DNA from: Bordetella avium
Lineage (GTDB): Bacteria > Pseudomonadota > Gammaproteobacteria > Burkholderiales > Burkholderiaceae_B
Length of the DNA: 64,000 bases
Direction: 5' to 3'
Assembly (NCBI RefSeq): GCF_034424645.1
Contig: NZ_CP139969.1
Span: forward strand, 2,418,001 to 2,482,000
Shown: piece after piece, positions 1 through 8,453 of the stretch
How the letters are laid out: each line of letters starts with the position of its first letter
Numbering within the stretch: position 1 is the stretch's first letter
Position numbers and translations under genes: made by a program
The notes under the pieces: model-generated
The model's database searches: none
What the model saw: the letters and a program-made list of their open reading frames with translations, nothing else
What the model was told of the DNA's origin: nothing

Positions 1-1151
1 GGAGAGAACAGCGACCACACGGTATTGACGCGGTCATTGACCTCCAGATTGCGGTTATTGGCCTCACGGAAGCGGTGCACTTCGCGCTTTTCCTGGGCGA
101 AGGCCTTTACCACGCGGATACCGGGAATGGTGTCGGCCAGCACATTGGTGATTTCACCCCAGATGCGATCCACCTTTTCAAAACCGTGCCGCAGGCGGTC
201 TCGCACCACGTGAATCATCCACATGATGAAGGGCAAGGGCAGCAGGGTGACCAGCGCCAGCCAGGGATTGATCGAGAACAAAATGACGGCCGTCATGACC
301 ATCATGAGCACATCAGTGGCGAAATCGAGCAGGTGCAGCGACAAAAACACGCAGATGCGATCACTTTCGCTGCCAATGCGCGCCATCAGATCCCCGGTGC
401 GCTTGCCGCCGAAATACTCCAATGACAGGGTTTGTAGATGCGCATAGGTGGTGGTGCGCAGGTCAGCGCCGATGCGCTCGCTGACCCAGGCCAGGATATA
501 GGTGCGGGCCCACCCCAGCCCCCAGGCAACCAAGGCAGAAGCCAGCAGCCCGCCCAGATAAAGCCTGACCTTGTTGTAATCAATGACTTCGCCGTTCTGG
601 AAAGGGATGAGCACGTCATCCATGAGCGGCATGGTGAGGTAGGGCGGCACCAGGGTGGCGGCCGTCGCGAGCAGGGTCAGAATGAAACCGCTGATCAACG
701 GTACGCGATAGGGTCGCGCAAAACGCCACAGGCGCAACAGCGCCCAGGTCGTTGAAGGTTGGACTTCTTCGCTGCAAGCCGGGCAGTCATCCTCGCCTTC
801 GGGCAAAGGATTCTGGCAGGTTGGGCAAACATCGACACCCTGCTTTTTCTGCGTCGCGGCACCCGACAACCTCAGGGCGTGCTGCCCCTCGAAAACCGTC
901 AGCAACTTGAGCGCCGCCGGGTTGCGGCCCAGCGTAAAGCGCCATTGGCCGAGCCGCTCCTGCGGATCGGCCAGTTCGAGACAGACTGCCCCCGCGTGAT
1001 CCTGCAGCGTCAGGCGTTGGCCTGGCGCATAAGGAAACACACGCCAGCGCTCATCTTCGGGCGCACGCGCCAGCAAACGGCGGTCGGTGACCGCGACGAG
1101 ACCTGGACGAAAACACAGACGTGCGTCAAGATCGGTCTCAAGCCAGCCCAA
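1..1151 (-). CDS. Cyanophycin-locus ABC exporter (fused permease/ATPase), 3' part cut by window edge
   Basis: Reading right to left, the protein has an N-terminal soluble domain of about 100 residues, a zinc-ribbon-like segment with CPTC and CPAC about a dozen residues apart, then an ABC exporter transmembrane domain with the usual coupling features (EYFGGKRTGDLMARIGSESD, NVLADTIPGIRVVKAFAQE). The ATP-binding domain lies beyond base 1. Exporters of this architecture occur beside cyanophycin synthetase genes in beta-proteobacteria, which fits the divergent cphA pair here. The substrate is unknown. The start is a problem: the frame is closed by TAA at 1175-1173, and the first possible start after it is a TTG at 1151 with no clear ribosome binding site. 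The likely original ATG is at 1250, upstream of that stop (separate entry). The gene may therefore be inactive or may use a weak internal start. Confidence 0.7.
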   Translation of the reverse strand, partial: MGWLETDLDARLCFRPGLVAVTDRRLLARAPEDERWRVFPYAPGQRLTLQDHAGAVCLELADPQERLGQWRFTLGRNPAALKLLTVFEGQHALRLSGAATQKKQGVDVCPTCQNPLPEGEDDCPACSEEVQPSTTWALLRLWRFARPYRVPLISGFILTLLATAATLVPPYLTMPLMDDVLIPFQNGEVIDYNKVRLYLGGLLASALVAWGLGWARTYILAWVSERIGADLRTTTYAHLQTLSLEYFGGKRTGDLMARIGSESDRICVFLSLHLLDFATDVLMMVMTAVILFSINPWLALVTLLPLPFIMWMIHVVRDRLRHGFEKVDRIWGEITNVLADTIPGIRVVKAFAQEKREVHRFREANNRNLEVNDRVNTVWSLFS

Positions 1152-1172
1152 GAGGGTTTCACTAGCGTCGAG

Positions 1173-1250
1173 TTATGATTCGACTTCGGCCTGCCACCGA
1201 ACAGGTAACTCGCGCCCTGTAGCGCCGGAATTAGGATCGTGTTTTTTCAT
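1173..1250 (-). other. Probable original 5' end of the ABC exporter, ended by an in-frame TAA
   Basis: An ATG at 1250-1248 opens 25 codons in exactly the frame of the downstream exporter and ends at TAA 1175-1173. The reading resumes with LDASETLLGWLETDLDARL without a frame change. The predicted peptide ends in LPVRWQAEVES, an amphipathic stretch that runs naturally into the next helix, so the TAA looks like a nonsense change inside one original N-terminal domain and not a separate gene. No strong ribosome binding site precedes the ATG. Inference from frame continuity; orthologue alignment would decide it. Confidence 0.5.
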
Positions 1251-1506
1251 CAGAACGCTTTTGGAGCCAACCTTCGACTCAGCTTGGCGGCCCCAACTGG
1301 GGTCCGAAAACCTGTCCGTTCCTTACAACAGCTTGAGTTTATATGGGCAAAAAGGCGGCGTATAGTAGCAGTCGGTTTTCATATTTTCCACCCTAGGAAA
1401 TTCTTCCGCCCAATCCCGCTTGGCTTATATTCTCCGTGCGCTACCCGAACTTACTCCCTGTCCGGGCTCTTCGCGCCAGCCAGGCGATATAAACTCTCAA
1501 AGAAAC
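1251..1506. promoter_or_regulatory. Divergent intergenic region between ABC exporter and cphA
   Basis: This 256-base stretch is more AT-rich than its surroundings and must hold the promoters of both the exporter (-) and the synthetases (+). A GC palindrome lies near 1290-1306 (ggccccaactggggtcc). TATAGT at about 1360 and TATAAA near 1490 could serve as -10 boxes for the + strand, but neither has a convincing -35 partner, so no promoter is called. Confidence 0.3.
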
Positions 1507-4119
1507 ATGAAAAAAAAGGACATTGAATTTATCGATGTCGTGGCGTTGCGCGGCCCGAATATTTGGACTTACCGTCCGGTGCTGGAGGCATGGGTTGATA
1601 TCGGAGAATTGGAGGAATACCCCTCCAACCTCATACCGGGTTTCTATGAGCGCTTGACCGCCTGGCTTCCCACGCTGATCGAACATCGTTGCAGCCCAGG
1701 GGTGCGCGGCGGTTTTCTGCAGCGTCTGCGCGAAGGCACCTGGCCTGCCCACATCCTGGAGCATGTGACGCTGGAGCTGCAAAACCTGGCGGGCCTGCCG
1801 GGCGGCTTCGGCAAGGCGCGAGAAACCTCCAAGGTCGGGGTGTACAAAGTTATCGTGCGCGCCTGGCATGAGCTTGTCACCCGCGCCGCGCTGTCAGCCG
1901 CCCGTGATCTGGTCATGGCCGCCATCGAAGACCGCGATTTCGACGTGGCGCAGACCGTGGCCGATTTGCGCCGCCTGGTCGATCGCCATTGCCTGGGCCC
2001 GAGCACGGCCTGCATTGTCGATGCGGCCGATGACCGCGACATCGCCTATACCCGGCTGTTCGAGGGCAATCTGGTGCAGTTCGGCTACGGCGCACGCCAA
2101 CGCCGCATCTGGACGGCGGAGACCGATCGCACCAGCGCCATCGCCGAAGGCATTTCGCGCGATAAAGATTTGACCAAATCCATTCTTGAGACTTGCGGCG
2201 TGCCGGTGCCCGAAGGGCATTTGGTTGACAGCGTCGAACAGGCTTGGGCGGCGGCTGAGCGTATTGGCCTGCCTGTGGTGATCAAACCCTATGATGGCAA
2301 CCACGGCCGAGGCGTATTCACCAATCTGTCAACCCGTGAAGAAGTCGAGTCGGCCTATGCCGTTGCCGTCGATGAAGGCAGCGGCGTCATTGTCGAAAGA
2401 TTTGTTCCCGGTAACGAACACCGCCTGCTCGTGGTGGGCGACCGCATGGTGGCTGCCGCCGCCGGTGAACTGGCCTGGATTACCGGAGACGGGGTCTCCA
2501 CAGTCGAAGACCTGATCGACAGCCAGATCAATACTGACCCGCGCCGGGGCCGAACCGAAAACCACCCGCTCAACCCCGTGCGCCTGGACTCTGCCGCGCG
2601 TCTGGAAATTGCCCGCCAGGGACTGACCGCCGAAAGCGTACCCGCCGAAGGCCGCCGCGTACTCATTCAGCGCAGCGGCAACGTCGCCTTCGATGTCACC
2701 GACCGCGTTCACCCCGATACGGCTGAACTGGTAGCGCTCGCTGCCCGCGCCGTGGGGCTGGACATCGCCGGCGTGGACTTGGTGGCGGAAGATATCTCCC
2801 GCCCCCTGGCGGAGCAGCGTGGCGCCATCGTCGAAGTCAATGCCGGCCCTGGCCTGCTGATGCACATCAAGCCGGCCGAAGGCACCCCGCGCCCAGTCGG
2901 CCGCGCCATCGTCGATCACCTGTTCCCCGAAGGCGAAGACGGCCGGATTCCCATCGTCGGGGTCACGGGCACTAATGGCAAGACAGTGGTTGCCCGCCTG
3001 ATTAGCCGTCTGTTGCACCTGTCGGGCAAACAGACCGGCTTGGCTTGCAGCGAGGGCCTTTACTTCAACAAACGCCTGGTGCAAAAAGGCGATTGCGCCA
3101 ACTGGGCGGCAGGCCGCCGGGTGTTAATGAACCGCAACGTCGAGGCTGCCGTCATCGAGAACGATAGCGGCGTGATTCTCGGCCAAGGCCTGGCCTATGA
3201 CCGCTGCCAGGTCGGCGTGGTGACCAATATCGACGACGGCGACCATCTGGGCGATTTCGATATCAACGAAACCGAACGCCTGTTCACCGTGTTCCGCACG
3301 CAGGTTGACGTGGTTCTGCCTACCGGCGCGGCGGTGCTCAATGCGCGCGACGCCCGCGTAGTGGAGATGGCCGAACTGTGCGATGGTGAAGTGTTGTTCT
3401 TCGGCATCGATCCGCAACTGCCTGCGCTGGCGCAACACCGCACCCAGGGCAAACGCACCGTATTCCTGCGCGACGAGCACATCGTGCTGGCACGTGGCGA
3501 GGAAGAAGAAAAACTGGCTCCTATCGCCGCCATTCCGCTTACGCATGGCGGACGCGTGGAGTTCCAGACCGAAAACGTGTTGGCGGCCGTGGCGGCCGCC
3601 TGGGCTTTGGACATCCCGGTCGACCTCATCCGTGCCGGAATCGAAACCTTCGACATTGATCAGGCAGACGCGCCCTGGCAGTTCACGCTGTTCCAGCGCG
3701 ACTCGGTCAGCGTGGTGGTCGATGACGTCCACAACGCCTCGGGTCTGCGCGCCCTGTCGGCTGCCGTGCAGCGTTTCCCGGCCAAACGCCGTATCGCCGT
3801 GTACTCCGGCGGCATGGACAGGCGGGACGCCGATCTGATCGAGCAGGGCCGGCTGCTGGGCCAGCTTTTTGACCTTGTCGTTCTCTATGACGACGCCACG
3901 GTCAAAAGCAAACGCCCGGCAGGCCAGGCCCGCGCCCTGCTGCGCCAAGGCCTGACGCAAAGCGGGCCTGCGGTACAGATTGTCGAGGAGGCGGATCACG
4001 CGCGAGCCATCGAGCATGTGCTTGCCGCGGCGGCTAGCGACGATTTCATTTTGCTGCAGTCCGACGAAGCGTTTTCCGGCCCCACCATTGACCTGGTGCG
4101 CCGCTGGATTCAACAGTAA
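1507..4119 (+). CDS. cphA: Cyanophycin synthetase, tandem copy 1 (diverged Mur-ligase half)
   Basis: The 870-residue product has the full cyanophycin synthetase layout: N-terminal domain, ATP-grasp domain (about 220-470) and Mur-ligase-like domain (from about 480). The enzyme builds multi-L-arginyl-poly-L-aspartate in the cytoplasm using ATP. The ATP-grasp loop is canonical (VVIKPYDGNHGRGV) and is followed by ERFVPGNEHRLLVVG. The Mur-type P-loop is GVTGTNGKTVVA. Other Mur-ligase motifs differ from the usual form: ENDSGVIL where ETARGGIL is expected, no lysine in the segment after DHLG (NETERLFTVFRTQ), and DDVHNASG for DYGHNP. The ATG at 1507 was chosen because MKKKDIEFIDVVALRGPN matches the family N-terminus; the frame is open to 1420. 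The second copy follows 68 bases later. Confidence 0.9.
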   Translation: MKKKDIEFIDVVALRGPNIWTYRPVLEAWVDIGELEEYPSNLIPGFYERLTAWLPTLIEHRCSPGVRGGFLQRLREGTWPAHILEHVTLELQNLAGLPGGFGKARETSKVGVYKVIVRAWHELVTRAALSAARDLVMAAIEDRDFDVAQTVADLRRLVDRHCLGPSTACIVDAADDRDIAYTRLFEGNLVQFGYGARQRRIWTAETDRTSAIAEGISRDKDLTKSILETCGVPVPEGHLVDSVEQAWAAAERIGLPVVIKPYDGNHGRGVFTNLSTREEVESAYAVAVDEGSGVIVERFVPGNEHRLLVVGDRMVAAAAGELAWITGDGVSTVEDLIDSQINTDPRRGRTENHPLNPVRLDSAARLEIARQGLTAESVPAEGRRVLIQRSGNVAFDVTDRVHPDTAELVALAARAVGLDIAGVDLVAEDISRPLAEQRGAIVEVNAGPGLLMHIKPAEGTPRPVGRAIVDHLFPEGEDGRIPIVGVTGTNGKTVVARLISRLLHLSGKQTGLACSEGLYFNKRLVQKGDCANWAAGRRVLMNRNVEAAVIENDSGVILGQGLAYDRCQVGVVTNIDDGDHLGDFDINETERLFTVFRTQVDVVLPTGAAVLNARDARVVEMAELCDGEVLFFGIDPQLPALAQHRTQGKRTVFLRDEHIVLARGEEEEKLAPIAAIPLTHGGRVEFQTENVLAAVAAAWALDIPVDLIRAGIETFDIDQADAPWQFTLFQRDSVSVVVDDVHNASGLRALSAAVQRFPAKRRIAVYSGGMDRRDADLIEQGRLLGQLFDLVVLYDDATVKSKRPAGQARALLRQGLTQSGPAVQIVEEADHARAIEHVLAAAASDDFILLQSDEAFSGPTIDLVRRWIQQ

Positions 4120-4142
4120 ACAGACCCACAAACAATATGCTG

Positions 4143-4163
4143 GCGCCGCCTATAAGGCGGCGC
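4143..4163 (+). other. GC-rich hairpin between the two cphA copies
   Basis: A perfect 8-base-pair inverted repeat (gcgccgcc / ggcggcgc) has a five-base loop, tataa. It sits 23 bases after the stop of copy 1 and 24 bases before the start of copy 2. There is no T-run, so it is not a classical terminator. It could act in mRNA stability or as a partial attenuator that sets the ratio of the two proteins. Confidence 0.5.
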
Positions 4164-4187
4164 ACTTCGACGACAGGAAAACCTGCC

Positions 4188-6761
4188 ATGGAAGTATCCC
4201 GAATCCGCGCCTTGCGAGGTCCCAACCTCTGGAGCCGCAACACCGCCATCGAAACCGTCGCCCTCTGCGCGCCGGCCGAATGCTCCATCGATGACCTGCC
4301 CGATTTCGAAGCCCGCCTGCGCGCGCGCTTTCCCCAAATCGGCCTGTTGCGACCGGAAGGCCATAGCGGCGCCATCTCGCTGGCCCACGTGCTGCAAGCC
4401 ATTGCGCTCACTATGCAGGCGCATGCAGGCTGCCCGGTCACCTTCGGCCGCACCTCCCCTACACCCGAGCCTGGCCTGTTCCAGGTCGTGGTGGAATACA
4501 GCGAAGAAGACGTAGGCCGGCTGGCCTTGGAATTGGCCCTGAGCCTCATCGAGGCGGCTCTGCATGACCAGCCCTTTGATCTGCCGCAGGCGCTTGCGCG
4601 TTTGCGCGAGCTCGATGAAGACCTGCGTCTGGGCCCCTCGACCGGCTCCATCGTCCACGCTGCCGTGGCGCGGGGCATCCCTTATCACCGACTGACGCAG
4701 GGCAGTATGGTGCAATTCGGCTGGGGTAGCCGTCAGCGCCGCATTCAGGCCGCAGAAACCGACCATACCAGCGCGATCGCCGAGTCCATCGCCCAAGACA
4801 AAGATCTCACCAAGATGTTGCTGGACGCCGCGGGCGTGCCGGTGCCCATGGGCCGCTCTGTGGACGACGCAGAAGCCGCCTGGGAAGCGGCGCAGGAACT
4901 TGGTGGCCCCGTGGTCGTCAAGCCGCGCGACGGCAGCCAGGGGCGCGGCGTGGCCGTCAATATTGAAACGCGTGAGCGTGTGCTGGCCGCCTACGAGGCC
5001 GCCGCGCAGATCAGCTCCGAAGTCATTGTCGAGCGCTATATACCCGGCCATGATTTCCGGCTGTTGGTGGTGGGCGATACCCTGGTAGCGGCCTCTCGCC
5101 GCGATCCGCCGCAGGTGACCGGTGACGGCGTGCATACCATCCGCCAACTGGTCGATGACATCAACACCGACCCGCTGCGCGGCGACGGCCATGCCACCTC
5201 GCTCACCAAGATCCGCTTGGACGATATCGCCCTGGGCGTCTTGAGCAAACAGGGCTATGCGCCCGAATCCGTGCCGCCTTCAGGCGCGCTGGTCGTGCTG
5301 CGCAACAACGCCAACCTGAGCACGGGCGGCTCAGCCACCGACGTCACGGACGAGGTGCACCCCGAAATGGCAGCGCGCGCCGTCACGGCGGCGCGCATGA
5401 TAGGCCTGGACATCTGCGGGGTGGACGTGGTGGCCGAAACCGTGCATCTGCCGCTGGAAGACCAACATGGCGGCGTGGTGGAAGTCAATGCGGCGCCAGG
5501 CCTGCGCATGCACCTGACACCGTCGTTCGGCAAGGGCCGCCCCGTGGGCGAGGCCATCATCGGCCAGATGTTCAAGGAAGGCGACGATGCCCGCGTTCCA
5601 GTCATCGCAGTCGCTGGCACCAATGGCAAAACCACCACGGTGCGCCTGTCCGCCCACATTCTGGCCGTCTCCGGCAAACGTGTCGGCATGACCAACTCCG
5701 ACGGCGTGTACATAGGAACTCGCCGTATCGACACCGGCGATTGCAGCGGACCGCGCAGTGCGCGCCGCATCCTGTTGCACCCCGATGTCGATGCGGCTGT
5801 GTTCGAGACGGCGCGCGGTGGCATTCTGCGTGAAGGCCTCGCCTTTGACCGCTGCGATGTCGCCATCGTGACCAATATCGGCATGGGCGACCACCTCGGC
5901 CTGGGTTATATCACCACCGTTGAAGAGCTGGCCGCAGTCAAGCGCGTGATCGTGCAATATGTGCGCAACAAGGGCATGGCCGTCCTGAACGCCGCCGATA
6001 CGCATGTCGCCGCAATGGCCAGCGTCTGCCCAGGCGACGTGACCTTCTTCGCACCCGATCGCAATCACCCCATCATCGCCACACATCGCGCACAAGGACG
6101 TCGTGTGGTCTACCGTGAAGACGATGACATCGTAGCGGCCGAAGGCGGCGAGGAAGTCCGTATTCCGCTGGCCCAAATCCCGCTCACGCGGGGCGGCGCG
6201 ATCACCTTCCAGGTCGAAAACGCCATGGCCTGCATTGGCGCAGCCTGGGGCCTGGGCATCGACTGGGCGACAATACGCCAGGCGCTGGCCTCTTTCGTCA
6301 ATGACGCGCAGACCGCACCGGGCCGCTTCAATGTCTTCGATTACGGCGGCGCTACCCTGATCGCCGACTACGGCCACAACCCCGACGCCATCGAAGCCCT
6401 GGTCTCGGCGATTGAAGCCTTACCGGCCAAGCGGCGCAGCGTCGTCATCAGCGGCGCGGGCGACCGGCGTGATGAGGACCTTCGCCGCCAGACCGAAATC
6501 TTGGGCGATTACTTCGACGACGTGCTGCTCTATGAAGATCAGTGCCAACGCGGGCGTGAGGACGGCGAGGTCATCGCGCTGCTGCGCCAAGGGCTCACGC
6601 AGGCCAAGCGCGCCTCCCGGATCGAAGAAATCCGCGGTGAGTTCATTGCGATCGACCGCGCACTGGAAAGCCTGTCACCGGGCGACCTCTGCCTGATCCT
6701 GGTCGATCAGGTAGAGGAAGCGCTGGCGCACATCGCGCAGCGTGTCGCCGAGAAAGGCTGA
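4188..6761 (+). CDS. cphA: Cyanophycin synthetase, tandem copy 2
   Basis: The 857-residue protein has the same three-domain plan as copy 1. Its Mur-ligase half is canonical: P-loop AGTNGKTTTV at about residue 475, ETARGGILREGLAFDRCDV, DHLGLGYI, then VKRVIVQ with a lysine where Mur ligases carry the carbamylated one, DYGHNPDA, and GAGDRRDEDL. Its ATP-grasp loop is altered, KPRDGSQGRGV, with Ser-Gln where NH is usual. In characterised CphA the ATP-grasp half adds aspartate and the Mur half adds arginine. The ATG at 4188 (MEVSRIRALRGPN) lines up with the start of copy 1; the frame is open from 4137. It is probably co-transcribed with copy 1. No cyanophycinase gene is in the window. Confidence 0.92.
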   Translation: MEVSRIRALRGPNLWSRNTAIETVALCAPAECSIDDLPDFEARLRARFPQIGLLRPEGHSGAISLAHVLQAIALTMQAHAGCPVTFGRTSPTPEPGLFQVVVEYSEEDVGRLALELALSLIEAALHDQPFDLPQALARLRELDEDLRLGPSTGSIVHAAVARGIPYHRLTQGSMVQFGWGSRQRRIQAAETDHTSAIAESIAQDKDLTKMLLDAAGVPVPMGRSVDDAEAAWEAAQELGGPVVVKPRDGSQGRGVAVNIETRERVLAAYEAAAQISSEVIVERYIPGHDFRLLVVGDTLVAASRRDPPQVTGDGVHTIRQLVDDINTDPLRGDGHATSLTKIRLDDIALGVLSKQGYAPESVPPSGALVVLRNNANLSTGGSATDVTDEVHPEMAARAVTAARMIGLDICGVDVVAETVHLPLEDQHGGVVEVNAAPGLRMHLTPSFGKGRPVGEAIIGQMFKEGDDARVPVIAVAGTNGKTTTVRLSAHILAVSGKRVGMTNSDGVYIGTRRIDTGDCSGPRSARRILLHPDVDAAVFETARGGILREGLAFDRCDVAIVTNIGMGDHLGLGYITTVEELAAVKRVIVQYVRNKGMAVLNAADTHVAAMASVCPGDVTFFAPDRNHPIIATHRAQGRRVVYREDDDIVAAEGGEEVRIPLAQIPLTRGGAITFQVENAMACIGAAWGLGIDWATIRQALASFVNDAQTAPGRFNVFDYGGATLIADYGHNPDAIEALVSAIEALPAKRRSVVISGAGDRRDEDLRRQTEILGDYFDDVLLYEDQCQRGREDGEVIALLRQGLTQAKRASRIEEIRGEFIAIDRALESLSPGDLCLILVDQVEEALAHIAQRVAEKG

Positions 6762-6770
6762 CCTAGGCAG

Positions 6771-6792
6771 CCGGCCCCGGCTTCGGGGCCGG
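6771..6792 (+). terminator. Possible terminator after cphA copy 2
   Basis: A perfect 9-base-pair stem (ccggccccg / cggggccgg) with loop gctt begins 10 bases after the stop codon. It is a strong GC hairpin but lacks a following T-run, so intrinsic termination is uncertain. Confidence 0.4.
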
Positions 6793-7049
6793 ATCGTCCG
6801 CGCAGCAGAGCTGACGTCAAGCAAGCTGGCCGGTGGCTTGCCCTAGGATAAGGCTTCTTGCTCTGTGAGGAAGCGGTCCATATCGAGACGGCCATTGCCC
6901 CGGTACAAGGCGAGGCGCGCTCGCCCTGCGCTGCATAACTGCCGCGCGGCTTGCGCTGGCCTATATCGCCATCCGGGGAGATGCGCCGAGACGGGCATTT
7001 ATGCGCGGGCGTACCGTTGCTGCTGACGGCAGGCGATTGCCCCCGCCAT

Positions 7050-7342
7050 GAACCGCCTCCAGCTCTGAATCAATCCGCCCTGCTGGCGCGTGCCAGGCAT
7101 TTGGCGCATTAGGTCTTTATTCTGCCCAACTCCTGCTAGCCATCCTGACGGTGAACATGGCCGGCCCGTCACCCTCATCGGCCTGGACTGGGGTTGGCAT
7201 CTCATAGGCGCCAACCCGTGGCCCTCCGTAAAAGCGCGCCCTCTGCTGCTCGGCAGGCTGCGTGAGCGGCCTGCACGGCCCTGGCCGCGCTCTGGCATCA
7301 CTACTTCAAATGCGACGACGCATTACGCCGCATGCTTTGATG
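7050..7342 (+). pseudogene. Decayed cytochrome b561 gene (fragment)
   Basis: No single frame is open, but pieces of a b561-type membrane cytochrome can be read in order across frames: PPALNQSALLARARHLA, then ALGLYSAQLLLAIL, then GEHGRPVTLIGLDW, and finally LAALWHHYFKCDDALRRML followed by TGA at about 7342. The last piece is the typical C-terminal signature of the family, with the haem-ligand histidine region. At least two or three frameshifts separate the pieces, and no convincing N-terminal half is recognisable upstream. The remaining sequence of 6793-7050 holds nothing firm. The identification rests on motif memory, not on an alignment. Confidence 0.55.
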
Positions 7343-7387
7343 GATGCCGTTACAGACACGGCTCAATTCTGATCAAGACTTCTCTGA

Positions 7388-7448
7388 AATGTAACGCTGC
7401 CTGTTGCGCGCCGCCCTAAGAAACGTCCTAGGACGGCGTTGTTACATT
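7388..7448. repeat. Nested inverted repeat upstream of the csbD cluster
   Basis: Outer arms aatgtaac (7388-7395) and gttacatt (7441-7448) are perfect complements. Inside lies an imperfect stem around the palindrome cgtcctaggacg (7424-7435), flanked by cgccg on one side and cggcg on the other. The whole could fold as one extended cruciform or RNA hairpin. It follows the b561 relic and precedes the probable csbD promoter, so it could be an old terminator or an operator. Confidence 0.45.
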
Positions 7449-7463
7449 CATCCACAGCCTAGT

Positions 7464-7493
7464 TTGACACTGCCTGCTCAGGACTTTTAGGGT
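7464..7493 (+). promoter_or_regulatory. Predicted promoter of csbD
   Basis: A perfect -35 box TTGACA (7464-7469) is followed after 18 bases by TAGGGT (7488-7493), about 75 bases before the csbD start. It is the best promoter-like pair in the gap. Confidence 0.5.
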
Positions 7494-7521
7494 AGACCCA
7501 TGCCGATCGGTTCTCAACGCA

Positions 7522-7541
7522 GATCACCCGGCCAGGTGATC
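7522..7541 (+). promoter_or_regulatory. 7-bp palindrome in the csbD leader
   Basis: gatcacc (7522-7528) and ggtgatc (7535-7541) are perfect complements around cggcca. The element lies between the predicted promoter and the ribosome binding site (aaggagg, about 7558). It could be an operator or a leader hairpin. Confidence 0.35.
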
Positions 7542-7567
7542 CGCCTACAGCAACTCAAGGAGGCGAT

Positions 7568-7768
7568 ATGAACAACGACATTATTGCGGGCAAGTGGAAG
7601 CAACTCACCGGCAAAGCCCGTGCCGCCTGGGGAGAACTCACCGACGACGAGCTCACCCGCACCGAAGGCAATGCCGAACGCCTGGCGGGTCTGATCCAAG
7701 AGCGCTATGGCAAAACCCGCGAGCAGGCTCAACAGGAAGTGCGCGACTTCTTCGACCGCAACCGCTGA
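7568..7768 (+). CDS. CsbD-family stress protein
   Basis: The 66-residue, charged, soluble protein begins [20 protein letters not shown] and contains the typical CsbD pattern of a GKWKQL start, a Gly-Asn-rich middle and a helical tail ending in FFDRNR. CsbD proteins are induced by general stress in many bacteria; no biochemical activity is known. An excellent ribosome binding site (aaggaggcgat) precedes the ATG. It is the first of three small stress-type genes on this strand, each separated by under 70 bases. Confidence 0.9.
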   Translation: MNNDIIAGKWKQLTGKARAAWGELTDDELTRTEGNAERLAGLIQERYGKTREQAQQEVRDFFDRNR

Positions 7769-7798
7769 TCCGGGTGCTCACATTCGAGGAGAATCATC

Positions 7799-7963
7799 AT
7801 GCTGTATTACGCGGCTGTTTTCTTCGTTATTGCCCTCATCGCGGCGGTTCTGGGCTTCGGCGGCATCGCCGCCAGCGCTGCCGGCATCGCCAAGATCCTG
7901 TTCTTTGTATTCCTGGTGCTCGCACTGCTATCCGTCCTCAGTGGCGCTTTGAGAAAGAAATAG
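7799..7963 (+). CDS. DUF1328-family small membrane protein
   Basis: This 54-residue protein ([20 protein letters not shown] at the N-terminus, GALRKK at the C-terminus) is almost wholly hydrophobic, with two transmembrane helices separated by a Gly/Ala turn. That is the size and pattern of the DUF1328/YtjA family, whose function is unknown. A ribosome binding site (cgaggaga) lies just upstream. It sits 30 bases after csbD, a common genomic pairing. Confidence 0.85.
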   Translation: MLYYAAVFFVIALIAAVLGFGGIAASAAGIAKILFFVFLVLALLSVLSGALRKK

Positions 7964-8029
7964 CATCCGCAGCCTCGCAGCACCTTCGCTTGAGCACCCA
8001 GCTCAAGCGCCATTACCAGGAGAACATTT

Positions 8030-8362
8030 ATGAAAACTCGTCAACTGCTCGCCGCCATCACCCTGGGCTCGGCCGCCGCTTTCACCGGCCTGGCGCACGC
8101 TGCTGAAGCACAGCCCAAGCAATCCGTAGGAGAATACGCCAGCGACGCCGCAATCACCGCCAAGGTGAAAGCAGCCATCGTGGCCGACAAGGACCTCAGC
8201 GCACTCGACATCGCCGTCGAAACCAATAATGGCGTCGTGACCCTGACCGGCACAGTGGGCACGGCTTTCCAGGCTGATCGGGCCGCCATCGTTACGCGCG
8301 GCGTGGACGGCGTCAAACAGGTCAAAAATGACGTGAAGGTGGAGATGGCTCGCGCCAAGTAA
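8030..8362 (+). CDS. Periplasmic BON-domain protein (OsmY-like)
   Basis: The 110-residue protein starts with a clear signal peptide (MKTRQLLAAITLGSAAAF..., cleavage after AHA at about 24). One BON domain follows: DAAITAKVKAAIVADKDLSA, NNGVVTLTGTV and GVKQVKNDVKVE. BON domains bind membranes or lipids; single- and double-BON proteins of the OsmY type are stress-induced and periplasmic. A ribosome binding site (ccaggaga) precedes the ATG. Its place directly after csbD and the DUF1328 gene suggests joint stress regulation. Confidence 0.88.
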   Translation: MKTRQLLAAITLGSAAAFTGLAHAAEAQPKQSVGEYASDAAITAKVKAAIVADKDLSALDIAVETNNGVVTLTGTVGTAFQADRAAIVTRGVDGVKQVKNDVKVEMARAK

Positions 8363-8453
8363 GGGCCTGCTGCAAACCATGGCTGAGGGCGGCGACGCCG
8401 CCCGGCCCTCGACGCTGCAGAGATGCCCGCCGGCGCCTGCAGCGTCACTGGCC

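Noticed and set aside
6843..6998. 51-codon minus-strand frame ending LDMDRFLTEQEALS
   Set aside because: It looks somewhat coding but has no ribosome site, no known family and lies beside a decayed gene; too little to call.
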